NCBI GenBank assembly: GCA_016342655.1
Contig: JAEINL010000021.1
Location: forward strand, 1 to 49,790
Reading direction: 5' to 3'
Origin: Sphaerochaeta sp.
GTDB lineage: Bacteria > Spirochaetota > Spirochaetia > Sphaerochaetales > Sphaerochaetaceae
DNA: 49,790 nt
The position numbers and the translations under genes were made by a program. Under the pieces are notes generated by a model that worked only from the letters and a program-made list of their open reading frames with translations, did no database searches and was not told the DNA's origin. Below are positions 42,532 through 49,790 of this stretch, in pieces; the stretch's first letter is position 1, and each line of letters begins with the position of its first letter.

Positions 42532-43244
42532 CAGGCACCTCCCATCAGGCGAAAGAGAATCTCCTTGTAGGCATCTTCCACCCCTCCAAGGTCCCTTCTG
42601 AAGCGATCCTTATCGAGTTTCTCTTTGGTCTTCGTATCCCAGAACCTGCAGGTATCAGGTGAAATTTCATCTGCGAGGATGATCGATCCATCTTCTGTCC
42701 TGCCGAACTCCAGCTTGAAATCCACCAGCTCAATTCCAAGAGGCAACAGATAGTCGCCAAGGATAGTGTTGATCAGCAAGCTGTATTCCTTGATCTGATC
42801 GAGCTCACTCTCACTAGCAAGGTTCAAAGCCTTGATATGGTATTCATTGACAAGAGGGTCGCCCAGGTCGTCTCGCTTATAGCAAAATTCCAGTACGGTG
42901 GAGGAGAGTTTGAGCCCTTCATCCAATCCAAGCCTCTTTGCCAGGGAGCCTGCGGCTATGTTGCGCACTATCACCTCAAGGGGGACAATGGTAACAGCCT
43001 TGACAGCAGTCTCGCGATCATTGAGCTCCTTGATCAGGTGGGTGGGGATCCCCTGCTTCTCCAACAGGGTCATCAGATGGTTGCTGACTCTGTTGTTGAT
43101 GGCTCCCTTGCCTACAATGCTTCCTTTTTTCAGACCATTGAAGGCTGTTGCATCATCCTTGTAGGAGACAATGTAGATCCCCTTCTCATCCGTTGCATAG
43201 ACCTTCTTTGCCTTGCCCTCATACAGTTGTTCCGTCTTAATCAT
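42531..43244 (-). CDS. purC: SAICAR synthetase PurC
   Basis: A 237-residue enzyme that joins CAIR with aspartate. It starts [14 protein letters not shown] and contains [24 protein letters not shown] and [10 protein letters not shown], all hallmarks. I start at 43244, five bases after GGAGG; the ATG at 43259 is upstream of that site. It follows purE after 27 bases. Confidence 0.96.
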   Translation of the reverse strand: MIKTEQLYEGKAKKVYATDEKGIYIVSYKDDATAFNGLKKGSIVGKGAINNRVSNHLMTLLEKQGIPTHLIKELNDRETAVKAVTIVPLEVIVRNIAAGSLAKRLGLDEGLKLSSTVLEFCYKRDDLGDPLVNEYHIKALNLASESELDQIKEYSLLINTILGDYLLPLGIELVDFKLEFGRTEDGSIILADEISPDTCRFWDTKTKEKLDKDRFRRDLGGVEDAYKEILFRLMGGA

Positions 43245-43271
43245 AGCTGCCTCCTGCAATAAAAAAAAGCC

Positions 43272-43763
43272 TTACAGAGTAAAGCTTCGGTTGATCTTTT
43301 CATTAGCATCCAAGACTGCCTGTTCGCCCTCAAGTCTTCGTTGTGCAAGCTTTGCAGTCAGCTTCTCATCTCCAAGGGAAAGTATCTGCGCTGCAAGCAG
43401 GGCAGCATTGGCACTTCCATCAATGGCAACCGTTGCAACGGGAATACCCGTTGGCATCTGGACGATAGCCAAGAGGGCATCCAGGCCCCCAAGGGTAGCG
43501 GAAAGGGGGACCCCTATGACAGGAAGCAGGGTGCAGGAGGCTAGGACGCCCCCTAGGTGTGCTCCCATACCAGCACCTGCAATCAGCACTCCATAGCCAT
43601 TGGAGGCGGCAGTACTGGCGAAATCAGTGGCTTGCTTTGGGGTCCTGTGTGCTGACAGCACGTGGACCGAAAAGCTTATGTCCAATTCTTTGAGGATAGT
43701 GCAGGCCTTTTCCATAACGGGAAGGTCTCTCTCACTGCCCATTACAACAGCTACTCGTTTCAT
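43272..43763 (-). CDS. purE: PurE, class I N5-CAIR mutase type
   Basis: A 163-residue PurE that should rearrange N5-CAIR to CAIR. SAHRTPKQ, AGAGMGAHLGGVLAS and LLAIVQMPTGIPVATVAI are class I patterns, unlike the CO2-using class II enzyme described from Treponema denticola. The first phosphate-binding turn reads GSERDLPVM where GS.SD is usual, so the second serine is replaced by arginine. Class I enzymes need PurK, which is not in this operon; it could be elsewhere. It is the first gene of the pur operon. Confidence 0.93.
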   Translation of the reverse strand: MKRVAVVMGSERDLPVMEKACTILKELDISFSVHVLSAHRTPKQATDFASTAASNGYGVLIAGAGMGAHLGGVLASCTLLPVIGVPLSATLGGLDALLAIVQMPTGIPVATVAIDGSANAALLAAQILSLGDEKLTAKLAQRRLEGEQAVLDANEKINRSFTL

Positions 43764-43854
43764 GAGTTGTACCCCCTCTTACTTGGTTTGCATAGGGGAA
43801 CAGTACTGAAAAATATACATTAACACAACTCTAAACCAGAAAAAAAGAAAAATA

Positions 43855-43893
43855 TGTTGCATCTTTAGAGAGATTTCCTCTAATAATGCAACA
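43855..43893 (-). terminator. Stem-loop before purE (terminator or attenuator)
   Basis: TGTTGCAT (43855-43862) pairs with ATGCAACA (43886-43893), with a TAGAG/CTCTA inner pairing. On the minus strand a run ATTTTTCTTTTTTT follows. It probably ends the ABC-F transcript, but lies close enough to purE to act as an attenuator. A third ATGCAACAT at 43927-43935 could pair with the same arm. Confidence 0.6.
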
Positions 43894-43943
43894 CGACATA
43901 CGTCTTAATAGTTATTTTCAGAAAGAATGCAACATATTTGTTG

Positions 43944-44360
43944 CTATTTGCGATAAATCACCTTCATAGCCAGGCGAACTGCATCCTCTATGCACAGGTC
44001 ACAACTTCGAAGAACCACCCCTGTCTCCAGCCCCCTGAGATCCTTGCAGACAAGGCTCTTGTTCTGTAGGAGAAAATCAGCGACGATCGGTTCGACCGAG
44101 GCATAGGTGGCTGCCTTAGTACCTGATGCAACATCCCCCTTGCTGGACAACAGTGAAGCAATGGCAACAGCTCCGCTTACTGCTCCACAGGTGGCCTGCC
44201 TGCCTCCCATGCCTCCCCCAAAACCTTCCAGAATTGCAAAGAGTGTCTTTTCATCCATGTCTACCTGGTCCAAGAAAGCACAGGCCACAGCCTGTGCACA
44301 GTTGTATCCCCTCTCGTTCAAGCTTCTAGCTATCTGTACATATTCCTCTTCGGTGTGCAT
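43944..44360 (-). CDS. C_GCAxxG_C_C family redox-type protein
   Basis: A 138-residue protein of the C_GCAxxG_C_C family, common in anaerobes and often near redox enzymes. Signature residues: NCAQAVACAF, GGGMGGRQATCGAVSGA, and a C-terminal C..LRGLETG...RSCDLCIEDA. These cysteines could bind a metal or cluster. Its function is not established. GGGGAG precedes the ATG, 14 bases after the ABC-F stop, so the two are cotranscribed. Confidence 0.85.
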   Translation of the reverse strand: MHTEEEYVQIARSLNERGYNCAQAVACAFLDQVDMDEKTLFAILEGFGGGMGGRQATCGAVSGAVAIASLLSSKGDVASGTKAATYASVEPIVADFLLQNKSLVCKDLRGLETGVVLRSCDLCIEDAVRLAMKVIYRK

Positions 44361-44374
44361 AAGAACTCCCCTAT

Positions 44375-45985
44375 TTACGCTTCCCTACCCGTTTTTTGCA
44401 GGTAGTAGTGGTAATCTCCTTCAAAGACTTGCATCTGACCATGATCAATCTCAAAGACCCTATTCGCAAGATGCCTGAGGAAGTAGCGGTCATGACTAAC
44501 TATAATGATGGTCCCCTCAAAACGGGTCAGTGCATCTAGGAGCACCTCCCGGCTTTGGATGTCCAGGTGGTTGGTCGGCTCATCCAGGATGAGGAAGTTT
44601 ACCGGAAGAGCCAGCATACAGGCAAGCATGACCCGACTCTTCTCCCCTCCGCTGAGCACCCCGACCTTCTTGTCGGCATCACTGCCGGAGAATTGGAATG
44701 AGCCCAAAAGGCTCTTAATGCTTCCGATCGAAGCCAGTGGCGTCCTCTCGGAGACCTCTTCAAAGATGGTCCTTTCTGGATCGAGCACATCGGAGGAGTA
44801 CTGGCTGAAGTAGCCAAGGTTCACACTGGCACCTAGGGTGACCTCTCCGCTGGTAGGTTCGGCAATGCCTGCAATGACTTTCAGCAGGGTGGACTTTCCT
44901 GCCCCGTTTATCCCTGTAAGGGCTATACGGTTTCCTCTCATCACCGATCCTGTAAGGCCACTGAAGACAGGATGGTCAGATCCATCGGCATTTTTCCAGC
45001 TCTTTGCAAGATCATTCATCACCACCACCTGGTCGCCGCTTCTTGGACTGGGGGAAAACTCCACCTGCATGATCTTCGCCTCTGCAGGAATGCTGATTCG
45101 CTCAATCTTGTCCAGTGCCTTAATCCTGGACTGGACGAGGGAGGCATGGGAAGCTCGGGCTGCAAAGCGGGCTATGAACTCCTCGTCCTTGGCAAAGCGC
45201 GCCTGCTGGCGGTTGAAGGTGGCAAGCTGCTGCTCACGCCGTATCTCCCGTTCCCGAAGGTAAAAGTCATAATCACCGCTATAGGTAGTCACACTGCCGT
45301 TTGCCACCTCTATGGTGCGCTTGCACAGGCGTGTCATGAACTCACGGTCATGGCTGGTCATGACCAGATCTCCCTTGAAGTTATTCAGCCATGCTTCCAA
45401 CCAGACGATGGACTCCACATCGAGGTGGTTGGTAGGTTCGTCCATCAGCAGGACATCCGGGTTAAGGACCAGGATTTGGGCTAAGGCTATGCGCATCTTC
45501 CAACCGCCGGAGAAGTTCTCCACCGGTTCGTGATACCGATCGGGTCCTATACCAAGACCGGTGAGCACCTGCTCTGCCCTGTTGGAAAGGTCATACCCAT
45601 CACGGGCGATAAACTCTGTCTGCAGTTCCCCATAGCGATCCATCTCGGCATCACTGAGACCGTCAGCCATCCTATGTTCCAAGGATGTAAGTTCCTCTCC
45701 GATCTCATAGACAGATCCGGCTCCCCTCAACACTTCCTCAAGGGCTGAATTGCCACACATCTCTCCCACTGTCTGGGAAAAATATCCGATGACAGCGGCT
45801 CCTTCAATGATGACTGTCCCGTCATCGGGCTTTTCCTCTCCTGCAATAACCTTCAGCAAGGTCGACTTGCCCGCCCCATTGGGACCGACCAGACCTATCC
45901 TATCCTGAGGACGTATGAGCATTTCCGCTTTATCTAAAAGTACCCGTTGCCCGTAGGCAACGCTAATTCCTGTTAATTTGACCAC
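44375..45985 (-). CDS. ABC-F family ATPase (ribosome-associated type)
   Basis: A 536-residue protein with two ABC domains and no membrane part. First domain: GPNGAGKST, NFSGGWKMR, LLMDEPTNHLD. Second: GINGAGKST, LSGGEKSR, LILDEPTNHLD. The linker between them (about 240-310) carries the basic FAARASHASLVQSRIKALDK helix typical of the P-site tRNA interaction motif. Such proteins rescue or tune ribosomes, and some give antibiotic resistance. I start at the GTG at 45985, five bases after AGGAG; the earlier ATG frame has no such site. It closely resembles housekeeping Uup/YdiF types. Confidence 0.9.
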   Translation of the reverse strand: MVKLTGISVAYGQRVLLDKAEMLIRPQDRIGLVGPNGAGKSTLLKVIAGEEKPDDGTVIIEGAAVIGYFSQTVGEMCGNSALEEVLRGAGSVYEIGEELTSLEHRMADGLSDAEMDRYGELQTEFIARDGYDLSNRAEQVLTGLGIGPDRYHEPVENFSGGWKMRIALAQILVLNPDVLLMDEPTNHLDVESIVWLEAWLNNFKGDLVMTSHDREFMTRLCKRTIEVANGSVTTYSGDYDFYLREREIRREQQLATFNRQQARFAKDEEFIARFAARASHASLVQSRIKALDKIERISIPAEAKIMQVEFSPSPRSGDQVVVMNDLAKSWKNADGSDHPVFSGLTGSVMRGNRIALTGINGAGKSTLLKVIAGIAEPTSGEVTLGASVNLGYFSQYSSDVLDPERTIFEEVSERTPLASIGSIKSLLGSFQFSGSDADKKVGVLSGGEKSRVMLACMLALPVNFLILDEPTNHLDIQSREVLLDALTRFEGTIIIVSHDRYFLRHLANRVFEIDHGQMQVFEGDYHYYLQKTGREA

Positions 45986-46084
45986 AAAGACTCCTAAGTG
46001 ACCGAGTCTACCAGAATAGGGGCCTTTTGTCATGACCGTTTCCCTCGTAAGGGAAAAAGCCTATACTCATTTCAAGAGGTTCCA

Positions 46085-46288
46085 ATGGAAGGTAATGTAC
46101 GTAAGGATATCAGAGCGGGTTTGAAGGTGGCAATTGTACTCAAGGAGGACCAGAGAAGCGGGGCCCTGACAGAGGGGGTCGTCAAGGACATCCTTACCAA
46201 GTCCCCCAACCATCCCCATGGGATTAAGGTACGACTGGAGTCAGGTCTGGTAGGCAGGGTTGCCAAGATCTATTCGAACACCCCATAG
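46085..46288 (+). CDS. ywbE: YwbE family small protein (DUF2196)
   Basis: A 67-residue protein matching YwbE throughout: RKDIRAGLKVAIVLKEDQRSG, LTEGVVKDILTKSPNHPHGIKVRL and a closing VGRVAKIY. The fold is KOW-like. Its role is not established. I start at 46085, five bases after AGAGG. It is divergent from the ABC-F gene, and its last 19 bases overlap the convergent amrS end. Confidence 0.93.
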   Translation: MEGNVRKDIRAGLKVAIVLKEDQRSGALTEGVVKDILTKSPNHPHGIKVRLESGLVGRVAKIYSNTP

Positions 46289-47229
46289 ATGGCGGTGCCA
46301 CAGTGAGCGCACCGTCCATGGTCGAAAGCGGAGCCACTGTGATTTCGCTCATCAATGAGCAGGGCGTGGCAGGAGGGACAGAAGGTGGTACGTTCGACTT
46401 CGCTATTGCCACTGTATATGTAGGGGATGCCTGACTGTTTCGCTAAGGCCACCATCTCAGTCAGATAGGACTCGCTGGTGGCTTTGAGATACGTCATCTT
46501 GTAGCGAGGGAAAAATCTGCTCAGATGCCATACCTGCACCCCTCGTGCATGCAGTTGCTTACCCAGGGTTTGCACGCACTCTTTGGTATGCATCGACTCG
46601 ATGAGCATGGTGGTGACTTCCAGATGAGCCTTTGTCTTTGCAATGGTTTCTATGGCATCAAGGACTACCTGCTGCTGGCCTTTACAGACTTCCTTATAGA
46701 AAGCCTCATCTCCCTTGAGATCAAGGTTGAAGGCATCGATGACTGGCAACAAGCGTTTCAAGGCGTCCCTTGAGAAAGAACCATTGGAGACCATGACATT
46801 CTGCATTCCGGCCTTCTTAGCCAGGGTAGCCACATCAAGCATATAGTCCTGCCATACCAGCGGCTCGCTGTAGGTATAGCTTATGGAATGACATCCATTC
46901 TCCCTTGCAAGGGCAACTATCTTACTGGGTTCGACTCGTTCATTTGCAAGAGAAGTCCTTGGTTCGCCTTGGCTGAGTGTGTGGTTCTGGCAGAACTGAC
47001 ATGCAAGGTTACAGCCAAACAGGGCGAAGGAGAACGTCTGGCTACCCGGGTAGTAGTGATAGAGAGGCTTCTTCTCGATAGGATCGACTGCCATGGACTC
47101 GACTTGACCGTAGGTGGTGGTCACCAGCTTGCCCTGCACATGCTTACGTACTCTACATACCCCGCTTTGCCCCTCAAGGAGGGTGCAATGCCTCCAACAA
47201 AAATCACAGACAAGTGAGAGATTACTCAT
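46270..47229 (-). CDS. amrS: AmmeMemoRadiSam system radical SAM enzyme AmrS
   Basis: A 319-residue radical-SAM protein. The cluster binding motif is FGCNLACQFCQN at about residue 71-82. An N-terminal CDFCWRHC..L....GVC region and a C-terminal CPSCHALL and CAHCGTA pair look like zinc ribbons. In this family the product may act on nucleic acid or protein but the reaction is unknown. It is the last gene of a three-gene cluster, starting by overlapping the AMMECR1 gene (ATGA). GGAGG is seven bases upstream. Confidence 0.92.
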   Translation of the reverse strand: MSNLSLVCDFCWRHCTLLEGQSGVCRVRKHVQGKLVTTTYGQVESMAVDPIEKKPLYHYYPGSQTFSFALFGCNLACQFCQNHTLSQGEPRTSLANERVEPSKIVALARENGCHSISYTYSEPLVWQDYMLDVATLAKKAGMQNVMVSNGSFSRDALKRLLPVIDAFNLDLKGDEAFYKEVCKGQQQVVLDAIETIAKTKAHLEVTTMLIESMHTKECVQTLGKQLHARGVQVWHLSRFFPRYKMTYLKATSESYLTEMVALAKQSGIPYIYSGNSEVERTTFCPSCHALLIDERNHSGSAFDHGRCAHCGTAIYGVFE

Positions 47230-47798
47230 GCTTCATCCTCCGAAAAGACCTCAGCCTGAAATACATCCAATTCACACCGACTGTCTTTCCAATCGGAGGT
47301 TGATAACCCTGCCTTCATACAGAGGTGCTCGAGCATCTCCTCGGTATCCCACCCCTGTTCGGTGGCTACCTGGGGAAGAAATACCGCTCGATTAGAACCT
47401 TTGCTCAAGATGACACCATCGAGGCCGATGCGAATTTGCTCATAGGATGTGATTCTCTTTGGCTTGGTCAGTATTGAGATTTCAATAACCAGGTCGGGCA
47501 ACTCATCAAGTCGGACAGCAACAAACCGTGGATCATGGAAAGCAGCTTCCCGAGCCATGGTCGCAACACTGTCTGCAAGCGGGGATAGCCCAAAAAGATT
47601 CCCGATGCAACCGCGAAGGGAGTAGGAGGTATCCCCCTCCCGTTTTTTCAAGGTCACAAACAAGCCCCGCCTCTGTTGATACAGCGAGGAGGGACTCTTT
47701 CTGATACTGTCAGACACTTCTGTCGATACAAGGCCAAGGGAACTCCCTATTGATTCCCTAGCAAGGGACAACAACATCTTCTGTTCACTCGTAAGCAT
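47226..47798 (-). CDS. AmmeMemoRadiSam system protein A (AMMECR1 domain)
   Basis: A 190-residue AMMECR1-family protein. The hallmark LRGCIGNLFG lies in the first half, and AAFHDPRFVAVRLDELPDLVIEISIL follows. I start at 47798, six bases after GGAG; the longer frame has TTG at 47810. In humans the AMMECR1 domain is linked to disease but its biochemistry is unclear. The gene lies between the Memo-like and radical SAM genes. Confidence 0.9.
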   Translation of the reverse strand: MLTSEQKMLLSLARESIGSSLGLVSTEVSDSIRKSPSSLYQQRRGLFVTLKKREGDTSYSLRGCIGNLFGLSPLADSVATMAREAAFHDPRFVAVRLDELPDLVIEISILTKPKRITSYEQIRIGLDGVILSKGSNRAVFLPQVATEQGWDTEEMLEHLCMKAGLSTSDWKDSRCELDVFQAEVFSEDEA

Positions 47799-47800
47799 GG

Positions 47801-48688
47801 TCAACTCCAAAGGATGGTACAGTAGGCGACAAACGACTCTTCACTCGAAGGTGCGATGTCGTAAGAGCTATAATAGGAGGCGATCTTTCCCTTAAGATTC
47901 AATCGTCTGGCTATCTCACTTACGATGACAGAGGGGGCAATGCCACATATGGTAGGCTTCTTCTCTGCAAAAAGAGCAAGGGCTTTCTCACTCTTGCCCT
48001 CTGCAAGAAGACCAGCGATGGCCAAGTCATCTTCCCTAACCCGCTCCCGCTGTGCACTTCTTTCCAGACGAGCATAGGGCTCGTATGCAAAACGCCTGCC
48101 ATAATGGGTAAAGTCACTGGAGGCTACCAGCAACGTCCTTCCACTTTGCAGGGCCTCTCTGCCAATATCTGATACCAGCTTGTCACAGAGCTCAGAGAGG
48201 ACAAAGCCATTGGTGATTTTGGATATGAGAGCAGGACTGTAGGCAATCTGTTTTTCACGGCTCTTGTTTAGGTAGGCGATAAAAGGCAAGACCATTTCCA
48301 CTGCATGTTCACGCTCAATCGCCTGGTCAAAACCCTTTTGTACAGATGGTAAGGAAAATCCCTCTATGGTTCCCAATGGGGTTGCATACGAGGAAAAACT
48401 GCCTCCTACGAGCATATCAGGATTAAGGGAGGTGGTGTGGGAAGGGGCGAGAAGAACAAGCCTTTCTGCCTGTGGCGGTAGGTCATAGAAGAAGTCTGCC
48501 ATCCCTAAAGCAGAGAAGGAGAGCCCTGCATGGGGGAGTACCGCACAGCAAGACGAAGGTGGTTGGTTTTTTACGAGTGAAAAGGCTTGTAGGAGAAGAT
48601 CTTCCAATACATGCTTGTCTTTAGGATACCAAGCCCCAGCAAATTTAGCGCGCCGAATACCTTGAGAACTGTTTTTTACACTAGGCAT
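47801..48688 (-). CDS. AmmeMemoRadiSam system protein B (Memo-like)
   Basis: A 295-residue Memo-like protein, related to extradiol-type dioxygenase folds. Recognisable blocks: AGAWYPKDKHVLEDLL, VLPHAGLSFSALG (metal-site histidine region), LLAPSHTTSL and LLVASSDFTHYGRRF. I start at 48688, four bases after GGGAGG. It is the first gene of the cluster; the CRISPR array lies right upstream and its last repeat is 74 bases from the ATG. Confidence 0.9.
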   Translation of the reverse strand: MPSVKNSSQGIRRAKFAGAWYPKDKHVLEDLLLQAFSLVKNQPPSSCCAVLPHAGLSFSALGMADFFYDLPPQAERLVLLAPSHTTSLNPDMLVGGSFSSYATPLGTIEGFSLPSVQKGFDQAIEREHAVEMVLPFIAYLNKSREKQIAYSPALISKITNGFVLSELCDKLVSDIGREALQSGRTLLVASSDFTHYGRRFAYEPYARLERSAQRERVREDDLAIAGLLAEGKSEKALALFAEKKPTICGIAPSVIVSEIARRLNLKGKIASYYSSYDIAPSSEESFVAYCTILWS

Positions 48689-48762
48689 ACAGCCTCCCTT
48701 TTCAGGAAAGGACCCTGATACCCTAATGATAATGCATAGGGGATAAATTGCAAGGGGGGTAG

Positions 48763-49705
48763 GAAACAACCCCGTAAGTACGGGGAAAACACGATAAAAA
48801 ACCATTTAAGCCTCCATGTCTCAGAAACACCCCCGTAAGTACGGGGAAAACTAATAAAAGCTTGTACACCCCCAATCGCATTTAGAAACACCCCCGTAAG
48901 TACGGGGAAAACTAATAGATATCCTCTATAGGCTCATCTATATAGGAAACACCCCCGTAAGTACGGGGAAAACGTACTTGGAAATCCATCAAAAACAGAT
49001 AAGGAGGAAACACCCCCGTAAGTACGGGGAAAACCCGCTACAGCGATGAAACCGAGGTCGTTAAGTAGAAACACCCCCGTAAGTACGGGGAAAACCTTAG
49101 GGGAGAGGGAGAAGCTGACTTGGCAGTAGAAACACCCCCGTAAGTACGGGGAAAACTAGTCCTTTCTGCAATTGATAATGTAATCACAAGAAACACCCCC
49201 GTAAGTACGGGGAAAACCCAAGACAGCTATCTGTTCGCCTGCGCTCTTAGGAAACACCCCCGTAAGTACGGGGAAAACTTCCCCGCTGTAGATGCTACAG
49301 CACTAACACTAGAAACACCCCCGTAAGTACGGGGAAAACGCACTCACCATTGATTAAACCTTTTCCTACCCAGAAACACCCCCGTAAGTACGGGGAAAAC
49401 TAGATACACCTAGTGCTATCCTATTCGATGGCAGAAACACCCCCGTAAGTACGGGGAAAACTATGGCTCCTGGCGTACAAATGAGAGCTATACAGAAACA
49501 CCCCCGTAAGTACGGGGAAAACCATCCGTCTGGTAGTGTGAGGCTGTCCTTCCAGGAAACACCCCCGTAAGTACGGGGAAAACTTCCACTGTATAAGGCT
49601 CAGTGGTAAGCTCACAGAAACACCCCCGTAAGTACGGGGAAAACCGGCTATCTCTGAGATGGAGTCAAGGCAGATGGGAAACACCCCCGTAAGTACGGGG
49701 AAAAC
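48763..49705 (-). CRISPR. CRISPR array, 16 repeats, 15 spacers, type I-E-like
   Basis: Sixteen 28-base repeats with a strict 61-base period, so every spacer is 33 bases (or 29+32 in I-E counting). On the plus strand the repeat begins GAAACACCCCCG and ends TACGGGGAAAAC; it is a hairpin with CCCCGTA/TACGGGG arms. Read on the minus strand it begins GTTTTCCCCG and ends GGGGGTGTTTC, the look of type I-E repeats. Only the first repeat on the left (48763-48790) has a substitution (AACCCC for ACCCCC), typical of the leader-distal end. Transcription is therefore leftward. All spacers differ from each other. No cas gene lies in the window. Confidence 0.97.
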
Positions 49706-49790
49706 CCCTTCACAGTAAGCGTAAATTCGACCCCTCTTTAACTCTTATCAATCCTAGGTAATAATAAATCCATAAGAGGACCTCATGGCT
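49706..49790 (-). promoter_or_regulatory. Probable CRISPR leader (continues past the edge)
   Basis: AT-rich sequence after the last intact repeat, on the side opposite to the degenerate repeat. Only 85 bases are visible. It may contain the end of an adjacent gene; an open frame of 26 codons runs to a TGA near 49709 on the minus strand but is too short to identify. Confidence 0.5.

Noticed and set aside
43272..43763. PurE as the class II treponemal AIR carboxylase
   Set aside because: SAHRTP and the QMP.GIPVATVAI stretch are class I patterns; the known class II sequence differs at these places.
43764..43943. A purine riboswitch ahead of purE
   Set aside because: I looked for the conserved purine-aptamer cores (TATA..., GG, the C-rich loop segments) and found none; only the TGTTGCAT hairpin is present.
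49421..49684. An 87-codon minus-strand frame with a repeated RTYGGVS pattern
   Set aside because: It lies entirely in the CRISPR array; the repeated peptide is just the translated repeat. The same holds for the frame at 48676-48891.

Overview
The window looks like a piece of a Sphaerochaeta-like spirochaete chromosome (inference). Pointers are a short alanyl-tRNA synthetase that lacks the usual C-terminal region, paired small outer-membrane-barrel-like proteins, a sugar ABC transporter binding protein, an NfnAB-type bifurcating enzyme and defences against NO and O2, which together suggest an anaerobic fermenter. No rRNA gene is present, so the genus is not proven.

Layout. 1-3.1 kb: a sugar-binding protein followed by only the first 27 codons of its ABC ATPase, then two secreted barrel-like paralogues. 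3.3-6 kb: OPT-family transporter and rlmN. 6.2-8.2 kb: two DUF1801 paralogues and an MFS transporter. 8.4-11.3 kb: alaS and a divergent dprA. 11.3-14.4 kb: an NO/O2 defence block (flavodiiron protein, RIC/ScdA di-iron protein, FNR-like regulator with N-terminal cysteines, one unknown gene) with an FNR-type operator. 15.3-20.4 kb: a tight operon in which a P-II-like protein and a PTS EIIA-like protein precede an Mrp-type cation/proton antiporter module (E, F, G, DUF4040, B, C, a stunted mrpD copy, D). 20.4-22.5 kb: decayed DNA and a tRNA-Phe. 22.7-24.8 kb: ECF transporter ATPase and T subunit, then 5-formyl-THF cyclo-ligase. 24.8-27.7 kb: an EIIA protein and nfnAB. 27.9-32.6 kb: a broken SLC13-type permease, a cupin, an Hsp20, a XRE-ImmA protein with a broken PIN gene, and a DsrE-like protein. 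32.6-43.8 kb: a purine operon purE-C-F-M-NO-H-D-L. 43.9-46.3 kb: a C_GCAxxG_C_C protein, an ABC-F ATPase and YwbE. 46.3-48.7 kb: the three-gene AmmeMemoRadiSam cluster. 48.76-49.7 kb: a CRISPR array of 16 repeats of type I-E-like form, whose leader and probable cas genes lie at or beyond the right edge.

Most unusual content. (1) A 148-149 bp structured repeat is present three times, each at an AATGAA site. It breaks a permease gene, a PIN toxin gene and an already decayed membrane-protein gene, and one of its stems keeps pairing although its sequence changes between copies. (2) One polypeptide fuses GAR transformylase (PurN) to an archaeal-type PurO-like IMP cyclohydrolase, which explains why the PurH here has only the AICAR transformylase part. 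(3) A P-II-like protein and an EIIA-like protein lead an Mrp operon and look like a nitrogen/carbon-status input to ion transport. (4) In the CRISPR array the base following each repeat in crRNA orientation is always a pyrimidine.
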